From NCBI RefSeq assembly GCF_963678635.1, contig NC_087071.1, positions 2,898,865 to 2,962,864 of the forward strand: a stretch of 64,000 nt of DNA. The letters are read 5' to 3'. Below, one piece after another: positions 12,285 through 24,025 of the stretch. Each line of letters begins with the position of its first letter. Within the stretch, counting starts at the first letter, position 1. The notes under the pieces are model-generated. The model ran no database searches, had not been told where the DNA came from, and saw only the letters and a program-made list of their open reading frames with translations. Position numbers and translations under genes: made by a program. The DNA is from Symsagittifera roscoffensis. Lineage: Eukaryota; Xenacoelomorpha; Acoela; Convolutidae.

Positions 12285-13434
12285 ATTTGAGTTACTGCGC
12301 TTTCATTTATATCCTTACTAGCATATGTCTATGTACACTACTTTTAAAACACTCGCCCTCGCGCGAGAGTAAAAATATGCTCTTATACCATGTAAAATTT
12401 TGCACGCTCACGTTATAATTATGCTTTTCAAACAATTTTTGAAAATTGACATTGTTTGGAATTTTTTTGGCCCAATTTGTTTTATGGCCAAATCGGCTGG
12501 TCAAAACCTATGGAGCGTGTACAAGGTGTCACGAATGAACATCTATGGCATGATAGCCGCACATTCACTGTAAGTGGCATATGATTGAATACCAGCCAGG
12601 ATACTGTCAGTTGCTTTTAGCCTAATTGTTGTGATAAACTTATTAAATAGGTAAGTATTCAAATCTATTGGATAAGTTTTCTTTGAATGCACTCTGCGAC
12701 AGCGGAGGGCAGCCCAGTTCTAATGAAAAATGCAAGAAAAAAAACTGCACTAACTTAAAAGTTAGCTTTTAGGCCGATTTTCGTCCAAAATGGCCGAAAT
12801 TCGGGTCCCCCCAAATTTTAAACTGATGATTACTCCACCTACACTTGAGCTACAAACGTCGTTTTGGGCTCGTTGGAATTTTCCTGAGCTCAAATTTATG
12901 AAACAAGATGAAAAAATTGAATTTTGAACAAAAAAAAATTGATAATTTCATTTTTTGCACCACGCTCGATTAGGCTTAACTTTTTGGCATCACCAAGATT
13001 TCAAAAGCTTATAACTTTGTGTTGGACCGACGAAATTGGTTCATTTTCTCATTCCCCCCATATTTGACTATGATCTTACGATCAAAATAATAAAAATTGG
13101 AAATTTTAAAATTTTTGGGCAAGTTATGGCCGTTCGCGCAATTCACCAGGCTCGATTGGGCTTATTTTTTTGACATCACCGAAATTCAAAAGACTATAAC
13201 TCAAAGACCCCAAAAGTTATCTCCATTAGTTTTGGCCTATCAGCAGCTGATTGTACACAAAATTGATACTGCAAAAGAAATTTTTCAGTTTTTTATTGTT
13301 TTGGTCAAAATTTGACCCATTAAAAATTTTTGCACCACGCTCGATTAGGCCTAACTTTTTGACATCACCGAACTTTAAACAGCGCTAACTCTTAGCGCAT
13401 AAAAGTAAAAGAATTACTTTTGCTTTAAATAAAA

Positions 13435-13552
13435 GCCTACAACACCTGGTGTTCCCAGGTGGTCTCCCATCCAAGTACTAACCAGGCCCAATGTTGATTA
13501 ACTTCGGTGATCGGACGAGAACCGGTGCATTCAACATGGTATGGTCGTAGGC
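13435..13552 (-). rRNA. 5S rRNA (copy 11)
   Basis: 118 nt. Carries the AGGTGGTCT change of the variant class but not its A-box change. It has its own substitution, plus-strand TTGATTAAC, which changes the gene-strand A-box region to AAGTTAATCAAC. It looks like an intermediate or gene-conversion product. Confidence 0.92.
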
Positions 13553-14713
13553 ATTTGAGTTACTCCGCTTTCATTTATATCCTTACTAGCATATGTCTAT
13601 GTACATTACTTTTATAACACTCGCCCTCGCGCGAGAGTAAAAATATGCTCTTATACCCATGTAAAATTTTGCACGCTCACGTTATAATTTATGCATTTCA
13701 AACAAAATTTTGAAAATTGACATTATTTGGAATTTTTTCGACCCAATGTGTTTTATGGCCAAATCGGCTGGTCAAAACCCATGAAGCGTGTACAAGGTGC
13801 CTTGAATGACCATCTATGGCATGATAGCCGCACATTCACTGTAAGTGGCATATGATTGAATACCTTCCAGGATACTGTTAGTAGCTTTTAGCCTAATTGT
13901 TGTGATAAACTTATTAAATAGGTAAGTATTCAAAATTATTTGATAAGTTCTCTTTGAATGCACTCTGCGACAGCAGAGGGCAGCCCAATTCTCCTGAAAA
14001 ATGCAAGAAAAAAAATTAATAACTTAAAAGTTAGCTTTTAGGCCGATTTTCGTCCAAAATGGCCGAAATTCGGGTCCCCTCAAATTTTCAACTGATGATT
14101 ACTCCACGTACACTTGAGGTACAAAAGTCGTTTTTGGCTCGTTGGAATTTTCCTGAGCTCAAATTTATGAAACAAGATGAAAAAATGAACTTTGAACGAA
14201 AAAAAAAACAAAAAATTTGATAATTTCATTTTTTGCACCACGCTCGATTAGGCTTAACTTTTTGGCATCACCGAGATTTCAAAAGCTTATAACTTTGTGT
14301 TGGACCGACAAAATCGGTTCATTTTCTCAGTCCCCCAAGATTTGACTATAATCTTACGATCCAAATAATAAAATTTGGAAATTTTAAAATTTTTGGGCAA
14401 GTTATGGCCGTTCGTACAATTCACCAGGCTCGATTGGGCTTATTTTTTTGACATCACCGAAATTCAAAAGGCTATAACTCAAAGACCCCAAAAGTTATCT
14501 CCATTATTTTTGGCCTATCAGCAGCTGACTGTACACAAAAATTGATACTGCAAAAGAAATTTTTCGGTTTTCTATTGTTTTAGCCAAAATTTGACCCATT
14601 GAAAATTTTTGCACCACGCTCGATTAGGTTTAACTTTTTGACATCACCGAACTTTAAACAGCAATAACTCTTAGCGCATAAAAGTAAAAGAATTACTTTT
14701 GCTTTAAATAAAA

Positions 14714-14831
14714 GCCTACAACACCTGGTGTTCCCAGGCGGTCTCCCATCCAAGTACTAACCAGGCCCAATGTTGCTTAACTTCGGTGATCGGACGAGAA
14801 CCGGTGCATTCAACATGGTATGGTCGTAGGC
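14714..14831 (-). rRNA. 5S rRNA (copy 12)
   Basis: Consensus sequence. The upstream TATA-like box is altered here and in copies 13-16 (plus-strand CATTTTTATCC rather than CATTTATATCC). Confidence 0.97.
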
Positions 14832-15159
14832 ATTTGAGTTACTCCGCTTTCATTTTTATCCTTACTAGCATATGTCTATGTACCTTACTTTTAAAACACT
14901 CGCCCTCGCGCGAGAGTAAAAATATGCTCTTATACCATGTAAAATTTTGCACGCTCACGTTATATTTTATGCATTTCAAACAAAATTTTGAAAATTGACA
15001 TTGTTTGGAATTTTTTTTGGCCCAATGTGTTTTATGGCCAAATCGGCTGGTCAAAACCTATGGAGCGTGTACAAGGTGCCTTGAATGACCATCTATGGCA
15101 TGATAGCCGCACATTCATTGTAAGTGGCATATTATTGAATACCAGCCAGGATACTGTCA

Positions 15160-15290
15160 GTTGCTTTTAGCCTAATTGTTGTGATAAACTTATTAAATAG
15201 GTAATCATTCAAATCTATTTGATAAGTTTTCTTTGAATGCACTCTGCGACAGCGGAAGGCAGCCCAATTCTCTTGAAAAATGCAAGAAAA
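15160..15290 (+). ncRNA. Spliced-leader-like block, donor altered
   Basis: The same block, but the donor reads GTAATC instead of GTAAGT (GT at 15201). The change is shared by the next three units (GT at 16480, 17762 and 19041). The hairpin at 15238-15261 keeps its core but its outer C-G pair becomes C-A. If the block is a spliced-leader gene, these four copies should be weak or dead. Confidence 0.2.
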
Positions 15291-15515
15291 AAAATTGCAC
15301 CAATTTAAAAATTAGCTTTTAGGCCGATTTTCGTCCAAAATGGCCGAATTTCGGGTCCCCCCAAATTTTCAACTGATGATTACTCCACGTACACTTGAGG
15401 TACAAAAGTCGTTTTTGGCTCGTTGGAATTTTCCTGAGCTCAAATTTATGAAACAAGATGAAAAAATGAACTTTGAACGAAAAAAAAACAAAAATTTTGA
15501 TAATTTCATTTTTTG

Positions 15516-15985
15516 CACCACGCTCGATTAGGCTTAACTTTTTGGCATCACCGAGATTTCAAAAGCTTATAACTTTGTGTTGGACCGACGAAATCGGTTC
15601 ATTTTCTCAGTCCCCCAAGATTTGACTATGATCTTACGATCCAAATTATAAAATTTGGAAATTTTAAAATTTTTGGGCAAGTTATGGCCGTTCGCGCAAT
15701 TCACCAGGCTCGATTTGGCTTATTTTTTTGACATCACCGAAATTCAAAAGGCTATAACTCAAAGACCCCAAAAGTTATCTCCATCATTTTTGGCCTATCA
15801 GCAGCTGATTGTACACAAAATTGATACTGCAAAAGAAATTTTTCGGTTTTCTATTGTTTTGGCCAAAATTTGACCCATTGAAAATTTTTGCACCACGCTC
15901 GATTAGGCTTAACTTTTTGACAACACCGAACTTTAAACAGCAATAACTCTTAGCGCATAAAAGTAAAAGTTTTACTTTTGCTTTA
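15516..15985 (+). repeat. Diverged sub-repeats inside the 5S spacer (representative unit)
   Basis: Three diverged copies of one segment begin at 15516, 15702 and 15891, spaced 186 and 189 bp. Each starts CACCA(C/G)GCTCGAT and continues GG-CTTA-TTTTT-G-CATCACCGA, then a run of A/C-rich sequence with TATAACT or AATAACT. The same three copies recur in every unit, so the spacer grew by an older internal triplication. The last copy is cut short by the 5S 3' flank. Confidence 0.8.
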
Positions 15986-15992
15986 AATAAAA

Positions 15993-16110
15993 GCCTACAA
16001 CACCTGGTGTTCCCAGGCGGTCTCCCATCCAAGTACTAACCAGGCCCAATGTTGCTTAACTTCGGTGATCGGACGAGAACCGGTGCATTCAACATGGTAT
16101 GGTCGTAGGC
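15993..16110 (-). rRNA. 5S rRNA (copy 13)
   Basis: Consensus sequence. In the immediate 3' flank the usual AAGAATTACTTTT reads AAGTTTTACTTTT. Confidence 0.97.
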
Positions 16111-17274
16111 ATTTGAGTTACTCCGCTTTCATTTTTATCCTTACTAGCATATGTCTATGTACATTACTTTTAAAACACTCGCCCTCGCGCGAGAGTAAAA
16201 ATATGCTCTTATACCGTGTAAAATTTTGCACGCTCACGTTATATTTTATGCATTTCAAACAAAATTTTGAAAATTGACATTGTTTGGAATTTTTTTTGGC
16301 CCAATGTGTTTTATGGCCAAATCGGCTGGTCAAAACCTATGGAGCGTGTACAAGGTGCCTTGAATGACCATCTATGGCATGATAGCCGCACATTCATTGT
16401 AATTGGCATATGATTGAATACCAGCCAGGATACTGTCAGTTGCTTTTAGCCTAATTGTTGTGATAAACTTATTAAATAGGTAATCATTCAAATCTATTTG
16501 ATAAGTTTTCTTTGAATGCACTCTGCGACAGCGGAAGGCAGCCCAATTCTCTTGAAAAATGCAAGAAAAAAAATTGCACTAACTTAAAAGTTAGCTTTTA
16601 GGCCTATTTTCGTCCAAAATGGCCGAAATTCGGGTCCCTCCCAATTTTCAACTGATGATTACTCCACGTACACTTTAGCTACAAACGTCGTTTTGGGCTC
16701 GTTGGAATTGTCCTGAGCTCAAATTTGTGAAACGAGATGAAAAAATGAACTTTGAACGAAAAAAAAAAAACAAAAAATTTGATAATTTCATTTTTTGCAC
16801 CACGCTCGATTAGGCTTAACTTTTTGGCATCACTGAGATTTCAAAAGCTTATAACTTTGTGTTGGACCGACGAAATCGGTTCATTTTCTCAGTCCCCCAA
16901 GATTTGACTATAATCTTACGATCCAAATAATAAAATTTGGAAATTTTAAAATTTTTGGGCAAGTTATGGCCGTTCGCGCAATTCACCAGGCTCGATTGGG
17001 CTTATTTTTTTGACATCACCGAAATTCAAAAGGCTATAACTCAAAGACCCCAAAAGTTATCTCCATTATTTTTGGCCTATCAGCAGCTGACTGTACACAA
17101 AATTGATACTGCAAAAGAAATTTTTCGGTTTTCTATTGTTTTAGCCAAAATTTGACCCATTGAAAATTTTTGCACCACGCTCGATTAGGTTTAACTTTTT
17201 GACATCACCGAACTTTAAACAGCAATAACTCTTAGCGCATAAAAGTAAAAGAATTACTTTTGCTTTAAATAAAA

Positions 17275-17392
17275 GCCTACAACACCTGGTGTTCCCAGGC
17301 GGTCTCCCATCCAAGTACTAACCAGGCCCAATGTTGCTTAACTTCGGTGATCGGACGAGAACCGGTGCATTCAACATGGTATGGTCGTAGGC
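17275..17392 (-). rRNA. 5S rRNA (copy 14)
   Basis: Consensus sequence, with the altered upstream TATA-like box. Confidence 0.97.
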
Positions 17393-18553
17393 ATTTGAGT
17401 TACTCCGCTTTCATTTTTATCCTTACTAGCATATGTCTATGTACATTACTTTTAAAACACTCGCCCTCGCGCGAGAGTAAAAATATGCTCTTATACCATG
17501 TAAAATTTTGCACGCTCACGTTATATTTTATGCATTTCAAACAAAATTTTGAAAATTGACATTGTTTGGAATTTTTTTTGGCTCAATGTGTTTTATGGCC
17601 AAATCGGCTGGTCAAAACCTATGGAGCGTGTACAAGGTGCCTTGAATGACCATCTATGGCATGATAGCCGCACATTCATTGTAAGTGGCATATGATTGAA
17701 TACCAGCCAGGATACTGTCAGTTGCTTTTAGCCTAATTGTTGTGATAAACTTATTAAATAGGTAATCATTCAAATCTATTTGATAAGTTTTCTTTGAATG
17801 CACTCTGCGACAGCGGAAAACAGCCCAATTCTCTTGAAAAATGCAAGAAAAAAAAGGCACTAAGTTAAAAGTTAGCTTTTAGGCCGATTTTCGTCCAAAA
17901 TGGCCGAAATTCGGGTCCCCCCAAATTTTCAACCAATGATTACTCCACGTACACTTGAGCTACAAACGTCGTTTTGGGCTCGTTGGAATTGTCCTGAGCT
18001 CAAATTTGTGAAACGAGATGAAAAAATGAACTTTGAACGAAAAAAAAAACAAAAAATTTGATAATTTCATTTTTTGCACCACGCTCGATTAGGCTTAACT
18101 TTTTGGCATCACCGAGATTTCAAAAGCTTATAACTTTGTGTTGGACCGACGAAATCGGTTCATTTTCTCAGTCCCCCAAGATTTGACTATAATCTTACGA
18201 TCCAAATAATAAAATTTGGAAATTTTAAAATTTTTGGGCAAGTTATGGCCGTTCGTGCAATTCACCAGGCTCGATTGGGCTTATTTTTTTGACATCACCG
18301 AAATTCAAAAGGCTATAACTCAAAGACCCCAAAAGTTATCTCCATTATTTTTAGCCTACCAGCAGCTGATTGTACACAAAATTGATACTGCAAAAGAAAT
18401 TTTTCGGTTTTCTATTGTTTTAGCCAAAATTTGACCCATTGAAAATTTTTGCACCACGCTCGATTAGGCTTAACTTTTTGACATCACCGAACTTTAAACA
18501 GCAATAACTCTTAGCGCATAAAAGTAAAAGAATTACTTTTGCTTTAAATAAAA

Positions 18554-18671
18554 GCCTACAACACCTGGTGTTCCCAGGCGGTCTCCCATCCAAGTACTAA
18601 CCAGGCCCAATGTTGCTTAACTTCGGTGATCCGACGAGAACCGGTGCATTCAACATGGTATGGTCGTAGGC
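18554..18671 (-). rRNA. 5S rRNA (copy 15)
   Basis: One substitution in the strongly conserved TCCGATCACCG segment (plus-strand GATCCGACG for GATCGGACG). Confidence 0.95.
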
Positions 18672-19831
18672 ATTTGAGTTACTCCGCTTTCATTTTTATC
18701 CTTACTAGCATATGTCTATGTACATTACTTTTAAAACACTCGCCCTCGCGCGAGAGTAAAAATATGCTCTTATACCATGTAAAATTTTGCACGCTCACGT
18801 TATATTTTATGCATTTCAAACAAAATTTTGAAAATTGACATTGTTTGGAATTTTTTTTGGCTCAATGTGTTTTATGGCCAAATCGGCTGGTCAAAACCTA
18901 TGGAGCGTGTACAAGGTGCCTTGAATGACCATCTATGGCATGATAGCCGCACATTCATTGTAAGTGGCATATGATTGAATACCAGCCAGGATACTGTCAG
19001 TTGCTTTTAGCCTAATTGTTGTGATAAACTTATTAAATAGGTAATCATTCAAATCTATTTGATAAATTTTCTTTGAATGCACTCTGCGACAGCGGAAAAC
19101 AGCCCAATTCTCTTGAAAAATGCAAGAAAAAAATTGCACTAAGTTAAAAGTTAGCTTTTAGGCCGATTTTCGTCCAAAATGGCCGAAATTCGGGTCCCCC
19201 CAAATTTTCAACCAATGATTACTCCACGTACACTTGAGCTACAAACGTCGTTTTGGGCTCGTTGGAATTGTCCTAAGCTCAAATTTGTGAAACGAGATGA
19301 AAAAATGAACTTTGAACGAAAAAAAAACAAAAAATTTGATAATTTCATTTTTTGCACCACGCTCGATTAGGCTTAACTTTTTGGCATCACCGAGATTTCA
19401 AAAGCTTATAACTTTGTGTTGGACCGACGAAATCGGTTCATTTTCTCAGTCCCCCAAGATTTGACTATAATCTTACGATCCAAATAATAAAATTTGGAAA
19501 TTTTAAAATTTTTGGGCAAGTTATGGCCGTTCGTGCAATTCACCAGGCTCGATTGGGCTTATTTTTTTGACATCACCGAAATTCAAAAGGCTATAACTCA
19601 AAGACCCCAAAAGTTATCTCCATTATTTTTAGCCTACAAGCAGCTGATTGTACACAAAATTGATACTGCAAAAGAAATTTTTCGGTTTTCTATTGTTTTA
19701 GCCAAAATTTGACCCATTGAAAATTTTTGCACCACGCTCGATTAGGCTTAACTTTTTGACATCACCGAACTTTAAACAGCAATAACTCTTAGCGCATAAA
19801 AGTAAAAGAATTACTTTTGCTTTAAATAAAA

Positions 19832-19949
19832 GCCTACAACACCTGGTGTTCCCAGGCGGTCTCCCATCCAAGTACTAACCAGGCCCAATGTTGCTTAACT
19901 TCGGTGATCGGACGAGAAACGGTGCATTCAACATGGTATGGTCGTAGGC
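19832..19949 (-). rRNA. 5S rRNA (copy 16)
   Basis: One substitution (plus-strand GAGAAACGGTG for GAGAACCGGTG). Confidence 0.95.
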
Positions 19950-21110
19950 ATTTGAGTTACTCCGCTTTCATTTTTATCCTTACCAGCATATGTCTATGTA
20001 CCTTACTTTTAAAACACTCGCCCTCGCGCGAGAGTAAAAATATGCTCTTATACCATGTAAAATTTTGCACGCTCATGTTATATTTTATGCATTTCAAACA
20101 AAATTTTGAAAATTGACATTGTTTGGAATTTTTTTTGGCCCAATGTGTTTTATGGCCAAATCGGCTGGTCAAAAGCTATGGAGCGTGTACAAGAAGCCAT
20201 GAATGACCATCTATGGCATGATAGCCGCACATTCATTGAAGTGGCATATGATTGAATACCAGCCAGGATACTGTCAGTTGCTTTTAGCCTAATTGTTGTG
20301 ATAAACTTATTAAATAGGTAAGTATTCAAATATATTTGATAAGTTCTCTTTGAATGCACTCTGCGACAGCAGAGGGCAGCCCAATTCTCCTGAAAAATGC
20401 AAGAAAAAAAATTAATAACTTAAAAGTTAGCTTTTAGGCCGATTTTCGTCCAAAATGGCCGAAATTCGGGTCCCCTCAAATTTTCAACTGATGATTACTC
20501 CACGTACACTTGAGGTACAAAAGTCGTTTTTGGCTCGTTGGAATTTTCCTGAGCTCAAATTTATGAAACAAGATGAAAAAATGAACTTTGAACGATAAAA
20601 AAAAAACAAAAATTTTGATCATTTCATTTTTTGCACCACGCTCGATCAGGCTTAACTTTTTGGCATCACCGAGATTTCAAAAGCTTATAACTTTGTGTTG
20701 GACCGACAAAATCGGTTCATTTTCTCATTCCCCCAAGATTTGACTATGATCTTACGATCCAAGTAATAAAATTTGGAAATTTTAAAATTTTTGGGCAAGT
20801 TATGGCCGTTCGCGCAATTCACCAGGCTCGATTGGGCTTATTTTTTTGACATCACCGAAATTCAAAAGGCTATAACTCAAAGACCCCAAAAGTTATCTCC
20901 ATCATTTTTGGCCTACCAGCAGCTGATTGTACACAAAATTGATACTGGAAAAAAAAAATTTCGGTTTTCTATTGTTTTGGCCAAAATTTGACCCATTGAA
21001 AATTTTTGCACCACGCTCGATTAGGCTTAATTTTTTGACATCACCGAACTTTAAACAGCAAAAACTCATCGCGCATAAAAGTAAAAGAATTACTTTTTCT
21101 TTAAATAAAA

Positions 21111-21228
21111 GCCTACAACACCTGGTGTTCCCAGGCGGTCTCCCATCTAAGTACTAACCAGGCCCAATGTTGCTTAACTTCGGTGATCGGACGAGAACCG
21201 GTGCATTCAACATGGTATGGTCGTAGGC
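21111..21228 (-). rRNA. 5S rRNA (copy 17)
   Basis: One substitution (plus-strand CATCTAAGT for CATCCAAGT), in the C-box side of the internal promoter. Last gene before the non-LTR retrotransposon. Confidence 0.95.
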
Positions 21229-21565
21229 ATTTGAGTTACTCCGCTTTCATTTATATCCTTACTAGCATATGTCTATGTACATTACTTTTAAAACACTCGC
21301 CCTCGCGCGAGAGTAAAAATATGCTCTTATACCATGTAAAATTTTGCACGCTCACGTTATAATTTATGCATTTCAAACAAAATTTTGAAAGTTGACATTG
21401 TTTGGAATTTTTTTGGCCCAATGTGTTTTATGGCCAAATCGGCTGGTCAAAACCTATGGAGCGTGTGCAAGGTGCCTTGAATGACCATCTATGGCATGAT
21501 AGCCGCACATTCACTGTAAGTGGCATATGATTGAATACCAGCCAGGATACTGTCAGTTGCTTTTA

Positions 21566-21583
21566 GCCTAACTGTTGTGATAA
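21566..21583 (+). repeat. Target site duplication, left
   Basis: GCCTAACTGTTGTGATAA, matching the right copy at 24236-24253 in 17 of 18 positions. Both are 5S spacer sequence, so this is the duplicated target of the inserted element. Confidence 0.85.
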
Positions 21584-21855
21584 TTTGGCTCGTGATAATA
21601 TCAAAATGACCTTTTGTTTTGTTACTGAAATCCAACTGAAGATAACTTTGCATTGTTTTCCTCACATTACCTATTTTTGGACATGGCTGATAGCCAGTCG
21701 CCTTCTTTCTCTGAAGTTCTCGCTGAGGGCATTGCAAGACCTCATACTAAAGTCACTTCATTCTTAAAAATGACCATCATTCCTCCATTTACAAAAGAAC
21801 GCTTCAAGTCTAATGCTAGTTTTGAAGCTGCCTCAAAAAAACCATTGTTGAAATC

Positions 21856-22716
21856 TTGTCCTCCTTTAAACCCCATCATCGTGATCAAATTACCATCTCC
21901 AAAGCTTTCTCTACTGTCAAAGAAAAAAGATTACATTCTTTAATCGTTATCGCTCCAACTGAGGCGGAGGACGAACTGACCACCATGAAGACAGAAGGAC
22001 TGCAGCTCCTTGACAAGACTATCTTCCCAACTGGTGACCACTTCTGGAGATACGATCCAACCGGGTTTCCAAAGACGGCCATGCTACGCATGAACCAGGT
22101 GCCCGGGCTTTGTGACGATGAGGCAGTCCTCGAAGCCCTGCAGCTCCCCCCAACAGTTCATGTGGAGGGAGAAGTTACGCGTCAACGCGAGAAGTGTGGA
22201 CAGGGGAGCTTCTTCAATGGTAAAGCTTCGGCCATTATCAGAATCCCCAATGAGAGCACTGAAACTGACCTGAGGCAGTGGTCGTTCAACGCTGTCAAAA
22301 CTCGGCCATTCAAATGGCTCGATCTACCCTTCAACGCGCATGTCCCGTCAATTCATTCCTGCAGTGTCTGCAAGGAAGAGAAGAAGCCTTATATTGGTCA
22401 TGATGATTCCTGGTGTCGGATCAGGAGACAACAACCACCAGAGGTCAACCAGACGACATCTGATTTGGCCATAAGCAATTCTGCTGATGGGACTCCGGCT
22501 TCTGAGGGCCGAATGGATGAGGAGGACTGGCATGTGATGAAGGCGCGCAGTAGCCTCAGAAGGAGTGGGGCGTTCAGCCGCCAGAAATCACAGAGAAGAC
22601 ACAGCAGCCCAGACGCGGAGAAGCAGACTCCATCAAAACTGCAAAAAAGAGAACAACAGGTATCGAACAGTCTAAAAACTTCTCATACAAAAAATTTTCA
22701 TAATGTTGTGCTTTAA
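21856..22716 (+). CDS. ORF1-like protein of the non-LTR element
   Basis: 286 aa, the first coding frame of the insertion. The middle part (residues about 60-160) is a compact, probably folded segment. A Cys/His cluster CSVCKEEKKPYIGHDDSWC follows at about residues 169-187 (C-X2-C-X10-H-X4-C), and the C-terminal 90 residues are charged and low in complexity. The position upstream of an ORF2 start and the Cys/His motif fit an ORF1 nucleic-acid-binding protein. The start is uncertain: the frame is open slightly before the first ATG, and another plus-strand frame (21653-21943) overlaps it. I do not recognise a named ORF1 family. Expression is unlikely because the rest of the element is broken. 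Confidence 0.55.
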   Translation: MSSFKPHHRDQITISKAFSTVKEKRLHSLIVIAPTEAEDELTTMKTEGLQLLDKTIFPTGDHFWRYDPTGFPKTAMLRMNQVPGLCDDEAVLEALQLPPTVHVEGEVTRQREKCGQGSFFNGKASAIIRIPNESTETDLRQWSFNAVKTRPFKWLDLPFNAHVPSIHSCSVCKEEKKPYIGHDDSWCRIRRQQPPEVNQTTSDLAISNSADGTPASEGRMDEEDWHVMKARSSLRRSGAFSRQKSQRRHSSPDAEKQTPSKLQKREQQVSNSLKTSHTKNFHNVVL

Positions 22717-23149
22717 CTTTCTAAAGAGCAGCGATTTCACTGAGAAGCTGAAACCTCTAGGCATCCTTGTTCCAATAAGAAAGCCAGAACGTGGGAAAAC
22801 GTCGCATAAACACTACATTTTAGGTCTAAAATTTAAAAAACTAGACGTTCTAACCTCTAAAAAAACAGTCTTTTTCTCTAATAGAGGTCGGGGTTTTAAA
22901 CTCCAGACAGACAGTTTGCATAGTTCAGTACTATTGGCTACATTTTCTACCCTTAATTGGAATTTTGACAAGTTTATTGAAAGTCAAAATGCTTTGAACT
23001 TTAAAATTTTTGAATCTTGCAACATTTGCTGCAAGAGGTATGTCAATATCCTCAGCAAGGCCTTTTCAGACCTTGGTGGTCTAGTCAATTGTTTGACTGG
23101 ACAACGGAGCGACGAGAAAGTTTTCCTGGGGATGGGCAATGCATCGTAA
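22703..23149 (+). CDS. Unknown frame with repeated domain, copy A
   Basis: 148 aa, overlapping the end of the ORF1-like frame by 14 nt. It carries a segment with NWNFDKF followed about 25 residues later by CNICC and then QRSDEK. The same order of motifs returns in the next frame (NWNFQRF, CSIC, QRGD), so the region holds two diverged copies of one domain of roughly 120 residues. It may be a continuation of ORF1 after a frameshift. I recognise no named domain, and the CxIC motif alone is too little to claim a zinc finger. Confidence 0.4.
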   Translation: MLCFNFLKSSDFTEKLKPLGILVPIRKPERGKTSHKHYILGLKFKKLDVLTSKKTVFFSNRGRGFKLQTDSLHSSVLLATFSTLNWNFDKFIESQNALNFKIFESCNICCKRYVNILSKAFSDLGGLVNCLTGQRSDEKVFLGMGNAS

Positions 23150-23697
23150 TAACGGCTAAAACAAAATTAGTAACTTTGAATGCGAATTACATAGGAAACA
23201 TTTATAACTTAGTCAAGACGTGCCTGTTTTCAGAACGTCCTAGAGGTTATAAGGACCACATCAGTATGAATTGCATCTATATTGACCTCAGTAAGCCAAA
23301 TTTTGAAAGAAAACTACGTCATGACTACGTTATAGCATTTCCAGAATCAAAACTGTATGTTTTAAGTTTAAAGGAAAACGCGATTTTGATCAATTATGAA
23401 CTGTATAACTTATTCCAAACATGCAAACATTCCAAGTTAGACATTTTGAACTTTTTATCGACCGCAAACTGGAATTTTCAGAGATTTTACCAAATCCGAA
23501 AAGTTTCGGATTTGACTAAGTCAGAATTTGGCAGCATTTACTGCTCTATTTGCATCAATCCCCACAGTAAGGACTTTTCAGTCCTTACTGCCCTAGCTAG
23601 AGAGCATGATAGGCAACGGGGAGATACGTTGATTTTGGTGGTGGTGATTTTAAAACCCATCAGGTCTTTAATCATAGAACCCCGAATAACATCATGA
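23017..23697 (+). CDS. Unknown frame with repeated domain, copy B
   Basis: 226 aa in a different frame. Only the part after about 23150 looks coding, because the first 45 residues overlap copy A. It holds LSTANWNFQRF, then CSIC and REHDRQRGDTL, aligned in order with copy A. It lies between the ORF1-like frame and the ORF2 start and is therefore element-encoded. Function unknown. Confidence 0.4.
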   Translation: MQHLLQEVCQYPQQGLFRPWWSSQLFDWTTERRESFPGDGQCIVITAKTKLVTLNANYIGNIYNLVKTCLFSERPRGYKDHISMNCIYIDLSKPNFERKLRHDYVIAFPESKLYVLSLKENAILINYELYNLFQTCKHSKLDILNFLSTANWNFQRFYQIRKVSDLTKSEFGSIYCSICINPHSKDFSVLTALAREHDRQRGDTLILVVVILKPIRSLIIEPRITS

Positions 23698-23763
23698 AAC
23701 CGGCTATCTTTAAATATTCAAATTCGCATGCAAAATTAATTCCAACAGACTTATAATATAGTC

Positions 23764-24025
23764 ATGACGTGCTTTTATACATTAAACTGTAGAGGTCTAG
23801 GTAATCACCTCAAACTTCTTTTTCCTAAACGGTTATCTGGATAAGCCCAGGAAATGGATTAAAAATTTAGTGGACCACCCACTTTGTTACTCTTGTGAAA
23901 GAGAGTTCGAAACCATGCAACATTTGTTTTTCGCTCGTGAAAACTGCTTTACTTTTAAAGAAAAACTTAAATTCAATTCAATAAAAGATCTGCTTGTTGA
24001 AGAAAATGTAATAGGCATGAAATAG
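23764..24025 (+). pseudogene. ORF2 remnant: endonuclease start fused to C-terminal Cys/His motif
   Basis: The frame starts at ATG 23764 with MTCFYTLNCRGLGN, the typical opening of an APE-type endonuclease in non-LTR ORF2 proteins (the N of NCRGL is a catalytic-site residue in that family). After about 20 codons it runs into a stop at 23842. From 23846, in another frame, comes a C-terminal segment with CYSCEREFETMQHLFFAREN and a following C (C-X2-C-X8-H-X7-C), a motif common near the end of ORF2, ending at TAG 24023. The join lies near 23820. The reverse transcriptase has been deleted. Confidence 0.7.

Larger units (their letters stand above)
1..21565. repeat. 5S rDNA tandem array, first block (17 units)
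   Basis: Head-to-tail units, each with one minus-strand 5S gene and about 1.16 kb of AT-rich spacer. Start-to-start distances of the 5S genes are 1163 bp for the first pair and 1266-1285 bp after that. The spacer has a fixed order: sub-repeats spaced about 187 bp on the left of each 5S gene, then the gene, then a TATA-like box, a CTCGCGCGAG palindrome, an AATTTTTTTGG tract and a splice-donor-like block on its right. All the short open frames here are periodic by-products of the repeat, and I support no protein gene in the spacer. The first two units lack 117 bp that all later units carry. Confidence 0.96.

Noticed and set aside
1-21565. CRISPR array
   Set aside because: The repeats are 1.28-kb units with a 5S gene, not short repeats with unique spacers, and the genes are eukaryotic.
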